This document shows positions 53,423 to 62,649 of a stretch of DNA of 64,000 bases, in pieces. The number at the start of each line of letters is the position of its first letter. The stretch's first letter is position 1. A program made the position numbers and the translations under genes. The notes beneath the pieces were generated by a model. That model did not search any database and was not told where the DNA came from. It saw nothing but the letters and a program-made list of their open reading frames with translations. The stretch comes from Curvivirga sp965219885 (GTDB taxonomy: Bacteria > Pseudomonadota > Alphaproteobacteria > UBA8366 > Aestuariispiraceae): positions 2,356,001-2,420,000 of the forward strand of contig NZ_CBDCOT010000009.1 of the NCBI RefSeq assembly GCF_965219885.1. Direction: 5' to 3'.

Positions 53423-53626
53423 TTAGAAACCTTCGCGTTCGATACGCTTGCGCAGAAGTTTGCGGTGGCGACGGACTGCTTCAGCCTTTTCACGAGCCTT
53501 CTTTTGGGATGGCTTTTCGAAATGGCGACGCAACTTCATTTCACGGAAGATGCCCTCGCGTTGCATTTTCTTCTTCAGCGCACGCAGTGCTTGATCAACG
53601 TTATTATCACGAACGATAACTTGCAC
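53423..53626 (-). CDS. rpsU: 30S ribosomal protein S21
   Basis: Small basic ribosomal protein, 67 residues, with the family core VIVRDNNVDQALRALKKKMQREG and a Lys/Arg-rich C-terminus. GTG 53626 is chosen because the family begins M-Q-V-x-V-R-D-N-N. A GTG three codons upstream (53635) is possible and has AAAGGA only 2 nt before it. Confidence 0.95.
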   Translation of the reverse strand: MQVIVRDNNVDQALRALKKKMQREGIFREMKLRRHFEKPSQKKAREKAEAVRRHRKLLRKRIEREGF

Positions 53627-53827
53627 TTTGCTCACCGTCCTTTCGGATAAAGAGTATATATCTCTAAGAGCTCTTCCCTTAGAGTTGGCGGCTTATAACA
53701 TATGTATATTTGAATGTGAAGCCCTATGGGTTGGAAAGTTAACAGTTTTCCGGCTTTATAGGCTTTTTTCTTCTGCTTTCAGCTTTTATTATATTCATTC
53801 ATAAAGTTTTTTGAACAGGATTGCAAA

Positions 53828-54406
53828 ATGGCTATTCAACCAGTTACCAAGATGGGACACCCTGCCTTACGACAAAAATCAATGGCTATCCGTTTTGATG
53901 ATCTGACTGATGATGACCGAGTTGCATTGGAAGAATTGGTAACAGACCTTGTTGACACCATGCATGATGCAGGTGGTACAGGTATTGCTGCGCCCCAGAT
54001 TGGTGTAGTGCGTCAGACGGTGATTTATTTTGTGACGAAGGGCCGTGGTTTTGAGCCTGTGGAAGAAGATGTTCCTCTAACCGTGATGTTTAATCCGAAA
54101 ATAGAGCCGATCGATGAAGAGCAGTTTTATGATTGGGAGGGGTGTCTCTCTGTACCAGCTTTAACTGGACTGGTACCACGATATAAGAATATCTTACTTA
54201 CTTATCAGGATATCACTGGGAAAATACATGAAGAAACCCTATCTGGATATCATGCACGTGTTGTTCAACATGAGGTAGATCATTTATTGGGTATTTTATA
54301 TCCGCAAAGGATGGATGATATCTCTTTGCTTATGTATAGTGACCAACTGGAACATGGTTTGCCGCAAAAGGCGCGTGAGATATTGATCGCCCAAGGTAAT
54401 ATGTGA
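53828..54406 (+). CDS. def: Peptide deformylase
   Basis: Removes the N-formyl group from nascent proteins. The 192-residue product has all three family motifs: GGTGIAAPQIG (49-59), EGCLSVP with metal-ligand Cys106, and HEVDH (148-152) with two His ligands and the catalytic Glu149. The C-terminal region is a little longer than in E. coli. No fmt gene is adjacent, unlike the usual def-fmt arrangement. Confidence 0.95.
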   Translation: MAIQPVTKMGHPALRQKSMAIRFDDLTDDDRVALEELVTDLVDTMHDAGGTGIAAPQIGVVRQTVIYFVTKGRGFEPVEEDVPLTVMFNPKIEPIDEEQFYDWEGCLSVPALTGLVPRYKNILLTYQDITGKIHEETLSGYHARVVQHEVDHLLGILYPQRMDDISLLMYSDQLEHGLPQKAREILIAQGNM

Positions 54407-54429
54407 AGAATTATTGAGTGAGTTTGAAA

Positions 54430-55095
54430 ATGACTGATGCACAACTGGCGCTGGAAGAAAAACGTGATCAATTAATTGAGGCGATGTTGCCGCATGTTCC
54501 TTTTGATGGTTGGACGCGTGCTGCTCTTTATATGGGCGCAGAAGATATTAATCTAACCCGTAAAGACGCTGATCGTATCTTACCCGGTGGACCTGTTGAT
54601 TTGATCTTGCAATTCTATCATTTGAATACAGTGAAAATGAATCAGGAACTGGCAACACTGGATTTACCATCCATGAAAATTCGCGAACGTATCGCAACTG
54701 CCGTTAAAACGCGTATCCTGTTAAATAAAGACCAAAAAGATGCTGTGCGTAAAGCTATGTCTGTTATGGCGATGCCACAAAATGCGATCCATTCGACCAA
54801 GGCAATGTTTAATGCAGTTGATGCCATGTGGTATGCCGCAGGTGACAATGCAACTGATTGGAATTATTACTCAAAACGTGGCTTGTTAAGCGGTGTATAT
54901 TCATCAACCTTACTTTACTGGTTGGATGATAAATCCGACGATAATCAGGCAACATGGGAATTTTTAGATCGTCGTATCGGTGATGTGATGAAAATCCCTC
55001 AACTCAAGGCCAAAGCGACAGGCTTTCTTAATAAACTTTCCGGATTGCCAAAATTACGCAGAAGCGCAATCAACCGCATGAAAGTGAAAGCGTAA
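54430..55095 (+). CDS. COQ9-family protein
   Basis: A 221-residue homologue of COQ9, a lipid-binding accessory factor of ubiquinone biosynthesis. The N-terminal helix-turn-helix-like region (PFDGWTRAALYMGAED) and the C-terminal block (AMWYAAGDNATDWNYYSKRGLLSGVYSS) are characteristic. ATG 54430 is used, with GAGTGAG upstream; GTG 54418 is also possible. Confidence 0.9.
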   Translation: MTDAQLALEEKRDQLIEAMLPHVPFDGWTRAALYMGAEDINLTRKDADRILPGGPVDLILQFYHLNTVKMNQELATLDLPSMKIRERIATAVKTRILLNKDQKDAVRKAMSVMAMPQNAIHSTKAMFNAVDAMWYAAGDNATDWNYYSKRGLLSGVYSSTLLYWLDDKSDDNQATWEFLDRRIGDVMKIPQLKAKATGFLNKLSGLPKLRRSAINRMKVKA

Positions 55096-55112
55096 TCGCT
55101 TTTAACTAAAAT

Positions 55113-55475
55113 ATGTCAGGGATTTTTCGAAATTTTCTGGAACTAGAGCTTCATGAAATAGAGGCAGCGGACCCTCGTATGAAAAAGCGAGGACAATCTC
55201 GACTCGTTTTAATATTTTCTGCAATTCCGATTGTGCCATTTAGTGTGTTACTGCTGATAGTTACATTGCTGAGTTGGGATGCGGCGGCCCAGTTTGACAA
55301 AGATATTTGGACTATTGTCTTGTTGCATCCATTCTTGGCTTGCTTATGCTTAATGATCGCTATGGCCATGCATAAGCAAGCGCAATATATGTTAGCCATC
55401 ATTCTGGGCGCTGGACCTCAAATAGGCTCATTTTTATACTTTTGGTATATATATTTAAGTTGGGCAGTAAGTTAG
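55113..55475 (+). CDS. Small membrane protein of unknown function
   Basis: Unrecognised 120-residue protein with a short cytoplasmic N-terminus and three hydrophobic segments (about 32-52, 66-84, 92-115). It starts 18 bases after the COQ9 gene and ends 9 bases before the convergent purK stop. No motif is visible. Confidence 0.6.
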   Translation: MSGIFRNFLELELHEIEAADPRMKKRGQSRLVLIFSAIPIVPFSVLLLIVTLLSWDAAAQFDKDIWTIVLLHPFLACLCLMIAMAMHKQAQYMLAIILGAGPQIGSFLYFWYIYLSWAVS

Positions 55476-55484
55476 GTCGCTTGC

Positions 55485-56576
55485 TTAGTCTTTAAACAAG
55501 CGATTCACATGTCCCATCTTACGTCCCGGTTTTGCTTCGGCTTTGCCATATAGATGTAAATGAGCACCCGGTTCTGCCAAAATTGTAGGCCAGTTATTGA
55601 TATCATTTCCCAGTAAATTTTTCATTTCTGCACGTCCCAAACGTTCCACTGAACCAAGTGGTAAACCACAGACAGCGCGAACAAGTTGTTCAAACTGGGA
55701 AGTTACACAGGCATCTTGCGTCCAATGACCAGAGTTATGCGGACGTGGTGCAACTTCATTTACAAGAATTTTTCCATCAGTTGTTACAAACATTTCAACT
55801 GCCAGAAGGCCGATTAGTTCTAATCCTTCAACAGCTTTGATGGCATAATCCATAGCCGTTTTTGCTTGTTCATCTGTGATGGATGCTGGCACAGTTGTTG
55901 TGTCCAGAATATGGTTCTTATGGCTGTTCTCAACAGGCTCATAAGTTTTTGTTTCACCTGTTGCGCTTCGCGCAACAATCACAGAGATTTCTTTGGTGAA
56001 GCTGACAAAGCCTTCAAGTACACAGCGAACCTTGTTCAAATCTTTCCAGGCCGCAATCACGTCCATGCCTTCGGTGATCTTAATCTGACCTTTACCATCA
56101 TAACCAAAGCGGGCAGTTTTCAAAACGGATGGTCGGCCAAGTTTTTCTACAGCCATTTCCATTTCTTCTGCTGTTTCGACTTTGGCCCAAGGCGCGGTTG
56201 GGATGCCACAGTTATTCAAGAAAGATTTTTCGACAATGCGATCTTGTGAAAGTTCTAATGCTTTTGGCCCAGGGCGCATTGGCTTATAGGATTCAAGGAT
56301 TTGTAATGTTTTTACAGGAACATTTTCAAATTCCAATGTGATAACATCTACTTTTGAGACAAAACGAAGTAAATCTGCTTCGTTGTCATAGCTACCTGCA
56401 ATATGACCATTAGAAACCTGAGAGGCAGGACATCCTCTTTGTGGTTCAAAGATTTCACATTTATAACCAAGATTAGCAGCAGCTAAGGCGGTCATACGGC
56501 CTAATTGTCCACCGCCCAAAATACCAATTGTGGAACCGGGTGCAATAACACGTGGGGAAGGGGATGTTGGGCGCAT
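55485..56576 (-). CDS. purK: N5-carboxyaminoimidazole ribonucleotide synthase PurK
   Basis: ATP-grasp enzyme of purine synthesis that forms N5-CAIR from AIR, ATP and bicarbonate. The 363-residue product has GGGQLGRMTALAA near residue 20, LKTARFGYDGKGQ around 150, and the C-terminal NEVAPRPHNSGHWT. It follows purE by 53 bases on the same strand. Confidence 0.95.
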   Translation of the reverse strand: MRPTSPSPRVIAPGSTIGILGGGQLGRMTALAAANLGYKCEIFEPQRGCPASQVSNGHIAGSYDNEADLLRFVSKVDVITLEFENVPVKTLQILESYKPMRPGPKALELSQDRIVEKSFLNNCGIPTAPWAKVETAEEMEMAVEKLGRPSVLKTARFGYDGKGQIKITEGMDVIAAWKDLNKVRCVLEGFVSFTKEISVIVARSATGETKTYEPVENSHKNHILDTTTVPASITDEQAKTAMDYAIKAVEGLELIGLLAVEMFVTTDGKILVNEVAPRPHNSGHWTQDACVTSQFEQLVRAVCGLPLGSVERLGRAEMKNLLGNDINNWPTILAEPGAHLHLYGKAEAKPGRKMGHVNRLFKD

Positions 56577-56629
56577 TCTCTAGCTTTCCTTAGGGGAAGA
56601 GTTAAAACTGTATCAAGTTTATATATTGA

Positions 56630-57118
56630 TTAATCTACTGGTTCTTCTGCTACAGCGTCTGTTTGTGCTGCGCGGAAGTCATCAAGCGCCTTAGCTACAT
56701 TTTCATCATGTAAGGCGATGACAGAAGCAGCTAGTAAACCTGCATTAATTGCGCCAGCTTTACCAATAGCAAGTGTGCCAACAGGTACACCGCCTGGCAT
56801 CTGTACGATAGACAGAAGGCTATCTTGACCACTTAATGCTTTTGATTGAATAGGAACACCAAAAACAGGTAACGGCGTCATTGAAGCTGCCATGCCTGGT
56901 AAATGTGCAGCCCCACCAGCCCCACCAATAATTACGTGTAAGCCGCGTTCCTTTGCCGTTTTGGCATATTCAACAAGACGGTCAGGGGTGCGATGTGCAG
57001 AGACGATTTTTACTTCATGAGGCACGCCTAGCTTTTCTAAAATTTCAGCTGCATGTGTCATTGTAGGCCAGTCGGATTGGCTACCCATAATGATACCAAC
57101 TTTTGCTGCTTCACTCAT
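56630..57118 (-). CDS. purE: N5-CAIR mutase PurE
   Basis: Converts N5-CAIR to CAIR in purine synthesis. The 162-residue product has GSQSDW (12-17), SAHRTPDR and GGAGGAAHLPGM. It is the first gene of a purE-purK operon. The C-terminus is a short acidic tail. Confidence 0.95.
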   Translation of the reverse strand: MSEAAKVGIIMGSQSDWPTMTHAAEILEKLGVPHEVKIVSAHRTPDRLVEYAKTAKERGLHVIIGGAGGAAHLPGMAASMTPLPVFGVPIQSKALSGQDSLLSIVQMPGGVPVGTLAIGKAGAINAGLLAASVIALHDENVAKALDDFRAAQTDAVAEEPVD

Positions 57119-57232
57119 TTTTATCGATCCGTCTTAGTAGGTTGAATTTGGTGGGGAGTATAGGCGGATTGCCTTTGAATTCAAGTCCCCAAAGTACAGG
57201 CAATATTAACAATCTGAAAAATTATAACTTTA

Positions 57233-57439
57233 CTAAGCAATAATATCTGGGATGAGTTGATTTTCTAAATTAATCAATTCATCTTTGATCGCGAGTTTTC
57301 TTTTTTTAAGACGTTGGACCTGTAATTGGTCAAAAGGAATCGCCTCAGAAATACGGTCGATAACATCATCTAGATCCCTATGCTCTGTGCGTAATTCTTC
57401 AACACGATGGCGTAGGGCCGCAACTTCAAGTTCGTCCAT
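57233..57439 (-). CDS. DUF465 (YdcH-like) small protein
   Basis: A 68-residue helical protein of the YdcH/DUF465 family, with a heptad pattern (VAALRHRVEELRTEHRDLDD) and the family ending VQRLKKRKLAIKDEL. Its function is unknown. It is transcribed alone between purE and the TIGR02444 gene. Confidence 0.85.
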   Translation of the reverse strand: MDELEVAALRHRVEELRTEHRDLDDVIDRISEAIPFDQLQVQRLKKRKLAIKDELINLENQLIPDIIA

Positions 57440-57548
57440 GACTATATCTTTACCAATATCTATTTATATTCGTTAAAAATTCAGATATGAAATCTTAGCG
57501 CTATTTTAACATGAGATTTTATTCAGAACCATCCGTAAAAGGGCTGTT

Positions 57549-58115
57549 ATGCAAAATAAAGACGAAAAACAAGGAAATCCGTTATGGGAATTTTCACTGA
57601 AGGCATATAGCAAGGATAAACTGGCTCAAAATTGCTTACTTTTACAAGATGATTATCATTTGGATGTGAACCTGATTCTCTTATTTGTCTGGACTGGACT
57701 ATCTGGTGCTAAGTTAACAGATGAATCTACCGAAACATTAATCCGTCACGCGAAAGCTTGGCGTGAAACTGCAGTTGAACCATTACGAAATATTCGCCGT
57801 GGTTTGAAAAGTGATGTGGGCGCAGTCACCAAGACAATGAGCAATCATCTGCGAGAAGATGTTAAGGCACTAGAATTAGCGGCTGAAAAGATACAGCAAG
57901 ATATGTTGATGGATGTCGTCGTTAAATTACCAGCAGTGAATGCACGCGAAGGGGATCGTAAATCAGTGGCCCGTCGAAATCTTCTGACTTATATTCAGCA
58001 ACAAAACATTAGAGTTGATGCACGGATCAAGGAAAGTTTTGAAGATATCTTATCTATCTCTGAGCAAACTTTCTTGTCATTACAGTTAGGTGAAAATGAG
58101 AATGAGGAAGCTTAA
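57549..58115 (+). CDS. TIGR02444/DUF2390 family protein
   Basis: A 188-residue member of TIGR02444/DUF2390. The family start NPLWEFSLKAYSKD, then LLLQDDYHLDVNLILLFVW, is present. The function is not known. Its stop codon lies in the loop of a hairpin shared with the convergent rhodanese gene side. Confidence 0.85.
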   Translation: MQNKDEKQGNPLWEFSLKAYSKDKLAQNCLLLQDDYHLDVNLILLFVWTGLSGAKLTDESTETLIRHAKAWRETAVEPLRNIRRGLKSDVGAVTKTMSNHLREDVKALELAAEKIQQDMLMDVVVKLPAVNAREGDRKSVARRNLLTYIQQQNIRVDARIKESFEDILSISEQTFLSLQLGENENEEA

Positions 58116-58126
58116 AACTTCCTCAT
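58102..58126. terminator. Hairpin enclosing the TIGR02444 stop codon
   Basis: ATGAGGAAG (58102-58110) pairs with CTTCCTCAT (58118-58126); the stop TAA (58113-58115) is in the loop. No strong T run follows on either side, so termination by it is uncertain. Confidence 0.5.
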
Positions 58127-58134
58127 GATATTCT

Positions 58135-58530
58135 TTAATCTTTGATCAGATTAAAACCTTCATCAATCCATCCTGTAATTCCACCTGGCATGGTTTTGAC
58201 GGCACGTCCCAGTTTTGCAAGACGGATAGCGGCACGCATGGCACCGTTGCAATGAGGGCCTGCACAGTAAACGATAAATAAAGTATCATCAGGCCATTCT
58301 TTCATTTTACGCTCTATGATTTTACCATGTGGTAAGTTTAAAGCACCATTAATATGTCCTTGCTCATAAAGGGCGGGGCCACGTACATCTAATAAAATGA
58401 AATCTTGTTTGTCGTTGTTGAGAGCATCATGGACATCCCAACAATCTGTTTCAAAGGACATCATTTTTTTAAAGTAATTAAGTGCTTGTTCCGATGGCGC
58501 AGCTTTAATTTCACTAACGGCTGATTTCAT
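58135..58530 (-). CDS. Rhodanese-like domain protein
   Basis: A 131-residue single-domain rhodanese. The active-site segment is VYCAGPHCNGA with Cys89 and a second Cys94, of the group commonly next to FtrA-type regulators. It may transfer sulfane sulfur or act as a redox sensor. ATG 58530 is chosen because AAGGAGAAG lies upstream; the longer frame from 58608 overlaps the promoter. It is divergent from the regulator gene. Confidence 0.87.
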   Translation of the reverse strand: MKSAVSEIKAAPSEQALNYFKKMMSFETDCWDVHDALNNDKQDFILLDVRGPALYEQGHINGALNLPHGKIIERKMKEWPDDTLFIVYCAGPHCNGAMRAAIRLAKLGRAVKTMPGGITGWIDEGFNLIKD

Positions 58531-58600
58531 TTTTCTTCTCCTTAAATGATTGTGGTTAGAAAGAATGTAGAAAAACTGTTTTATTTTGTGAATTGGCGTA

Positions 58601-58631
58601 ATTGACAATTATCGTTAAAAAAGTGACAATT
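58601..58631. promoter_or_regulatory. Direct repeats and promoter-like elements before the FtrA-type gene
   Basis: TGACAATT occurs twice (58603-58610 and 58624-58631), 21 bp apart, i.e. two helical turns, which suits an AraC-type dimer. TTGACA (58602-58607) with a 17-bp spacer to GACAAT (58625-58630) would start transcription next to ATG 58637, hence a leaderless message. There is no Shine-Dalgarno sequence before that ATG. Confidence 0.5.
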
Positions 58632-58636
58632 TAGAT

Positions 58637-59596
58637 ATGAAAGAAACAAATCCACTCGTATGCGTCTTAATTAGTGAGACTGTGCATCTATTTGAATTAG
58701 GCATTGCTGCCGAAGTTTTTGGCTTGGCTCGTCCTGAGTTTGATCATTGGTATGATTTTAAAATAATTGCCACGAATGATGATGTTCAAAAAGCGATGGG
58801 AAGTTTGGTTCTTAAGGCTGAATATAATTTGGATGCCCTTAAGCAAGCCTCGTTAATACTTATTCCTGGATGGTCTAGTGAAGACCCAACAATTTCAGAA
58901 GACCTTAGACAATTACTTATTAAGATTGCAGGTAATGGCTGTCGGTTTGCATCTATCTGTTCTGGCGTATTTTTATTGGCAGAACTAGGGTTTTTAAATG
59001 GCAAATCAGCCACAACGCATTGGCGATATACCCATGAGCTTCAATACAAATACCCCTCAATAAATGTGGATCCCAATGTATTATATGTAGATGAAGGGCA
59101 GTTTTTGACTTCAGCTGGTTCTGCGGCAGGGATTGATCTTTGCTTACATATAGTCCGACATGACTTTGGGCATGAGAAGGCAAATATTGTTGCAAGGCGT
59201 TTGGTTTTACCTGCGCATAGAGATGGAGGGCAGGCTCAGTTTATTCCTCGTCCTATTCCAAAGGAAAGAGCTGGACATATATCACCACTCCTTGATGAAA
59301 TACGTTTAAAACTTAATCAAGATTGGTCCGTTGAAACAATGGCCAAAAGAGCTGGGCTATCGAAACGTACTTTGCTGCGCCGGTTTAAGGAGACTGTTGG
59401 CGAAAAGCCACATAGCTGGTTGATATCTGAACGTATCGAACGTGCCAAAGAATTATTGGAGGTAACAGAGTTATCCATATCAGAAATAGCGGAGGTCTCC
59501 GGTTTAGTAACACCAGAAACATTACGCCATCATTTTCGTCGAAAGGTGGGGGTTAGTCCCACCCATTATCGACAAGAATTCCATAGAAAAATTTGA
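58637..59596 (+). CDS. GlxA/FtrA-type transcriptional regulator
   Basis: A 319-residue regulator with an N-terminal DJ-1/PfpI domain (about 1-190) that keeps the elbow cysteine Cys108 in ASICSGV, and a C-terminal AraC-type DNA-binding domain (about 220-315) with two helix-turn-helix motifs (ETMAKRAGLSKRTLLRRFK and SISEIAEVSGLVTPETLRHHF). It resembles FtrA, which is normally paired with a rhodanese gene, as here. The product may sense a thiol or small metabolite. Confidence 0.9.
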   Translation: MKETNPLVCVLISETVHLFELGIAAEVFGLARPEFDHWYDFKIIATNDDVQKAMGSLVLKAEYNLDALKQASLILIPGWSSEDPTISEDLRQLLIKIAGNGCRFASICSGVFLLAELGFLNGKSATTHWRYTHELQYKYPSINVDPNVLYVDEGQFLTSAGSAAGIDLCLHIVRHDFGHEKANIVARRLVLPAHRDGGQAQFIPRPIPKERAGHISPLLDEIRLKLNQDWSVETMAKRAGLSKRTLLRRFKETVGEKPHSWLISERIERAKELLEVTELSISEIAEVSGLVTPETLRHHFRRKVGVSPTHYRQEFHRKI

Positions 59597-59609
59597 ATAT
59601 TAAAAGAAC

Positions 59610-60431
59610 TTATTCTGCAATAGGATCGTTAAGTTCTTGGAACTGATTAGAATCTCCCCCAGTTTCCACTGGAAGGATTTTTCCTACATCATCAGGACTA
59701 TAGCTGTCATTTTCCATTCTTTTACGTGTTTGACGATAAGCACTACGCATGGTCGCGTATAAATCCAAAGAGGACTCTTTTAACTGGTCAAAACGCTCAA
59801 TGTTTGCTGCACGGAAATCAAGAATGAATAAGCCTGTATGGATATATCCCCATTTTTCATGCCCATCCATTTGTTCCCACTGGTTAACTGGGTTTACAGC
59901 AAAATATTCAAGAGCATCGCCTGTTGCGTGACGTACATTATAAGAACCAAGCAAAGGAACAACAACATAAGGGCCTTCTGGTACGCCCCATTTCGCAAAT
60001 GTTTGTCCAAGATCAGCAGAACGATTTGGGATCCCAGCTTCAGTGGCAGCGTCGTTAAAACCAAGCGTAATGGTATTTAACAAGAAGCGCCCTGTTGTAT
60101 CGCCCGCATATTCAAATTCGCCTTGGAGGATTTGCGCAATGAAAGTCATTGGTAAACGTAAATAATCCAATAAATTGGAAATGCCGTTACGGATGAATTC
60201 TGGCACAACAGCAACGTAACCTTTTGCCACAGGGCCTAAGAATACGTCGTCGATGAATAAGTTAAAATCGAAAATAACCCGGTTCATTGGTTCCAATGGG
60301 TCGTTGATTTCTTCATAACGAGCACGCTCTTCCGGGTCAGATGGAGGTGTTGCACAACCAACCAGAACCGCTGAGAGAACAACGATACCAAAAAGCTGAA
60401 ATAGCTTATTTTTCAATTTAATAAGTGCCAT
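59610..60431 (-). CDS. mlaA: MlaA/VacJ-family lipoprotein
   Basis: Outer-membrane lipoprotein of the Mla phospholipid-trafficking system. From ATG 60431 the product has 273 residues with lipobox VLVGC (Cys26) and the family sequence NDPLEPMNRVIFDFN, then YLRLPMTFIAQILQG and the GVPEGPYVVVPLLG segment. The C-terminal 60 residues are hydrophilic and variable. An ATG four codons earlier (60443) is possible; neither has a strong ribosome binding site. No other mla genes are in the window. Confidence 0.93.
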   Translation of the reverse strand: MALIKLKNKLFQLFGIVVLSAVLVGCATPPSDPEERARYEEINDPLEPMNRVIFDFNLFIDDVFLGPVAKGYVAVVPEFIRNGISNLLDYLRLPMTFIAQILQGEFEYAGDTTGRFLLNTITLGFNDAATEAGIPNRSADLGQTFAKWGVPEGPYVVVPLLGSYNVRHATGDALEYFAVNPVNQWEQMDGHEKWGYIHTGLFILDFRAANIERFDQLKESSLDLYATMRSAYRQTRKRMENDSYSPDDVGKILPVETGGDSNQFQELNDPIAE

Positions 60432-60684
60432 TTTTCGATCCATTAGGCTTAGTATTTAGAATCCCCTTTTAACGGTTCTCTCTAAAGGACTCAAGATTCA
60501 AATGATTAAATAATTTTAATATTTTAGGAACATTCCAATCATGTTGGCAAATTTTTATTGATTTAATCTCTCTTATAGACAGGGTAATTGATTGTTTCAG
60601 CACAATTTTCTGGCTTTTTGAGTGAAAAACTTTCATAATAAGAAAAGTAAGAATAATAACCCAATCACAAATGGTTGAAGTCAC

Positions 60685-62553
60685 ATGTCTTCGGAGACAC
60701 CGACACCAAATCAAGAATCTCCTCAAGAGAATACAGAATCGAAAAAGACAGATAAGTTAGAAAGCACATCTTTCTGGCGAAGGAAAACAATTTTGGATTG
60801 GTTGTTTTATCTTCGTGAAGCTTCTCAGCATGAGATGATCATTATCGGTTTTCTTGCGATTTTTGTTGGTTTCCTTGGTGGTGGGGCGGCGATTGCCTTT
60901 CGCGAAGCCATTGATTCTATTCAATACCTTTTTTACGGTATTAGAAGTGAAGAGGTGAATGACTGGATGAGGAATTTGCCGTGGTGGCACATCCTGTTAG
61001 CGCCAACGATTGGCGGGGCTATTGTTGGTTTATTCGTTAAATATATGATCCCGGAAAGACGTGCATATGGTGTGGCGGATGTTATCGAAGTAACCGCTTT
61101 ACATGGTGGTCGTATGTCTATTCGCCGTGGCTTAAGTACGTTTTTTGTCAATGCAGTTACATTGGGATGCGGTGGTTCAGCCGGTCGAGAGGGCCCCGTT
61201 GTCCATTTTGCGGCAATGCTGGCAGATAATTTCTCTCGACGCTTACATTTAGGGCGACCGTTGGGGCGTACATTACTTGGATGTGGTGTGGCAAGTGGTG
61301 TCGCGGCTTCTTTTAATGCGCCATTTGCGGGTATCTTCTTTGCGATGGAAGTGGTGACGGGTAATTATGCATTATCAAGTATTACGCCTGTCGTGATTTC
61401 GGCTGTTTCAGGCACATTAATTCATCGTGCGTATTACGGTGATATGACGGCTTTCGTCATTCCTGAACATGCGATCGCTTCTATGTTGGAATTTCCTGCT
61501 TTTGCCTTGTTAGGTTTGGTATCTGCTATAATGGCAATCTCCTTGGTTTGGTCGATTGGTGTCGCTCAATCGATTATGACGCGTTTCCCGATTCCCCGTT
61601 GGACACGCCCTATGGCAGGGGGATTCGCAATTGGTATTATTGCTTTAGCTTTTCCGCAAATTTTGGGGGTTGGGTATGAGACAACTGACCAGGCATTAAG
61701 AGAAGAGCTAACATTATCAATGCTATTGGTTTTGATTGTGGTAAAAACCGCAGCGACATCCATCACTCTTGGATCCGGTTTTGGTGGTGGTATTTTCTCA
61801 CCGTCATTATTTCTTGGAGCGATGGTTGGTGGGGCTTTTGGATTGATCGCCACAGAGGTCTTTCCCGATCTTTCTTCTGGTCATGGTGCTTATACAATTG
61901 TTGGTATGGGGGCTGTCGCCGGCGCCGTATTAGGGGCGCCAATGTCAACAATTCTAATGATTTTTGAACTGACAGGGGATTATGCCTTAACGGTGGCTGT
62001 GATGATTTCAACTGTGATTGCATCCCAGATTATGGTGCAAGTCTTTGGTCATAGTTTCTTCTCTTGGCAATTAATGCAACGAGGGATCAATGTATCTGGT
62101 GGACGCGAAAGTACATTGTTGCGAAATAAACGTGTTAAAGAAGTCATGAGGGACGATTTTATCACAATTCAACCTGATGCAGGGATGCAGGAAATTCGAG
62201 AGAAACTTCAAGCATGCCCATATGGTGAGCTGTTCATGGTGGATGAGAATGGTGTCTTGCGCGGGACTATTATGCTTCAGAATTTGGCAGAGGGTGCTTT
62301 TGATAAATGTCATGACAAAGAATGGAATGCACAGGTTGTCGCACGTAAGAAACCACCTGCCATTACCGAAGACCGTGATTTGGAACAAGCAATCAGTTTT
62401 ATGGAAGGTTGCGGTGAAGAACATGTTGCCGTGGTGGATAGTAAAGAATCAGGCAGGCTGATTGGTGTATTACATGAACGTCATGTGATGGCTGAATATC
62501 ATCATGCAGTGCTGGATGCGCGTGATACACATAGGAAAGATTACCGATCCTAG
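60685..62553 (+). CDS. ClC-family chloride channel/transporter with CBS domains
   Basis: A 622-residue ClC protein. The gating glutamate is Glu169 in GREGP, and the GGGIFSPSLFLGAMVG anion site is present. The first selectivity motif (GSGIP in E. coli) is replaced by GVADVIEV, and the internal proton-path glutamate next to the FAME segment appears to be valine. A C-terminal pair of CBS domains (about 500-612) may bind nucleotides. It starts with a long hydrophilic N-terminus. Either a channel or a weakly coupled antiporter is possible. Confidence 0.87.
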   Translation: MSSETPTPNQESPQENTESKKTDKLESTSFWRRKTILDWLFYLREASQHEMIIIGFLAIFVGFLGGGAAIAFREAIDSIQYLFYGIRSEEVNDWMRNLPWWHILLAPTIGGAIVGLFVKYMIPERRAYGVADVIEVTALHGGRMSIRRGLSTFFVNAVTLGCGGSAGREGPVVHFAAMLADNFSRRLHLGRPLGRTLLGCGVASGVAASFNAPFAGIFFAMEVVTGNYALSSITPVVISAVSGTLIHRAYYGDMTAFVIPEHAIASMLEFPAFALLGLVSAIMAISLVWSIGVAQSIMTRFPIPRWTRPMAGGFAIGIIALAFPQILGVGYETTDQALREELTLSMLLVLIVVKTAATSITLGSGFGGGIFSPSLFLGAMVGGAFGLIATEVFPDLSSGHGAYTIVGMGAVAGAVLGAPMSTILMIFELTGDYALTVAVMISTVIASQIMVQVFGHSFFSWQLMQRGINVSGGRESTLLRNKRVKEVMRDDFITIQPDAGMQEIREKLQACPYGELFMVDENGVLRGTIMLQNLAEGAFDKCHDKEWNAQVVARKKPPAITEDRDLEQAISFMEGCGEEHVAVVDSKESGRLIGVLHERHVMAEYHHAVLDARDTHRKDYRS

Positions 62554-62649
62554 GTATCAATTCCTCATCTACATTAAAATATTTCAAAAAGAGTCAATAT
62601 AGCTGGATTTCATGCTGGAAGTTTTGGGGCAGGCAAGTATATTCAGCCT

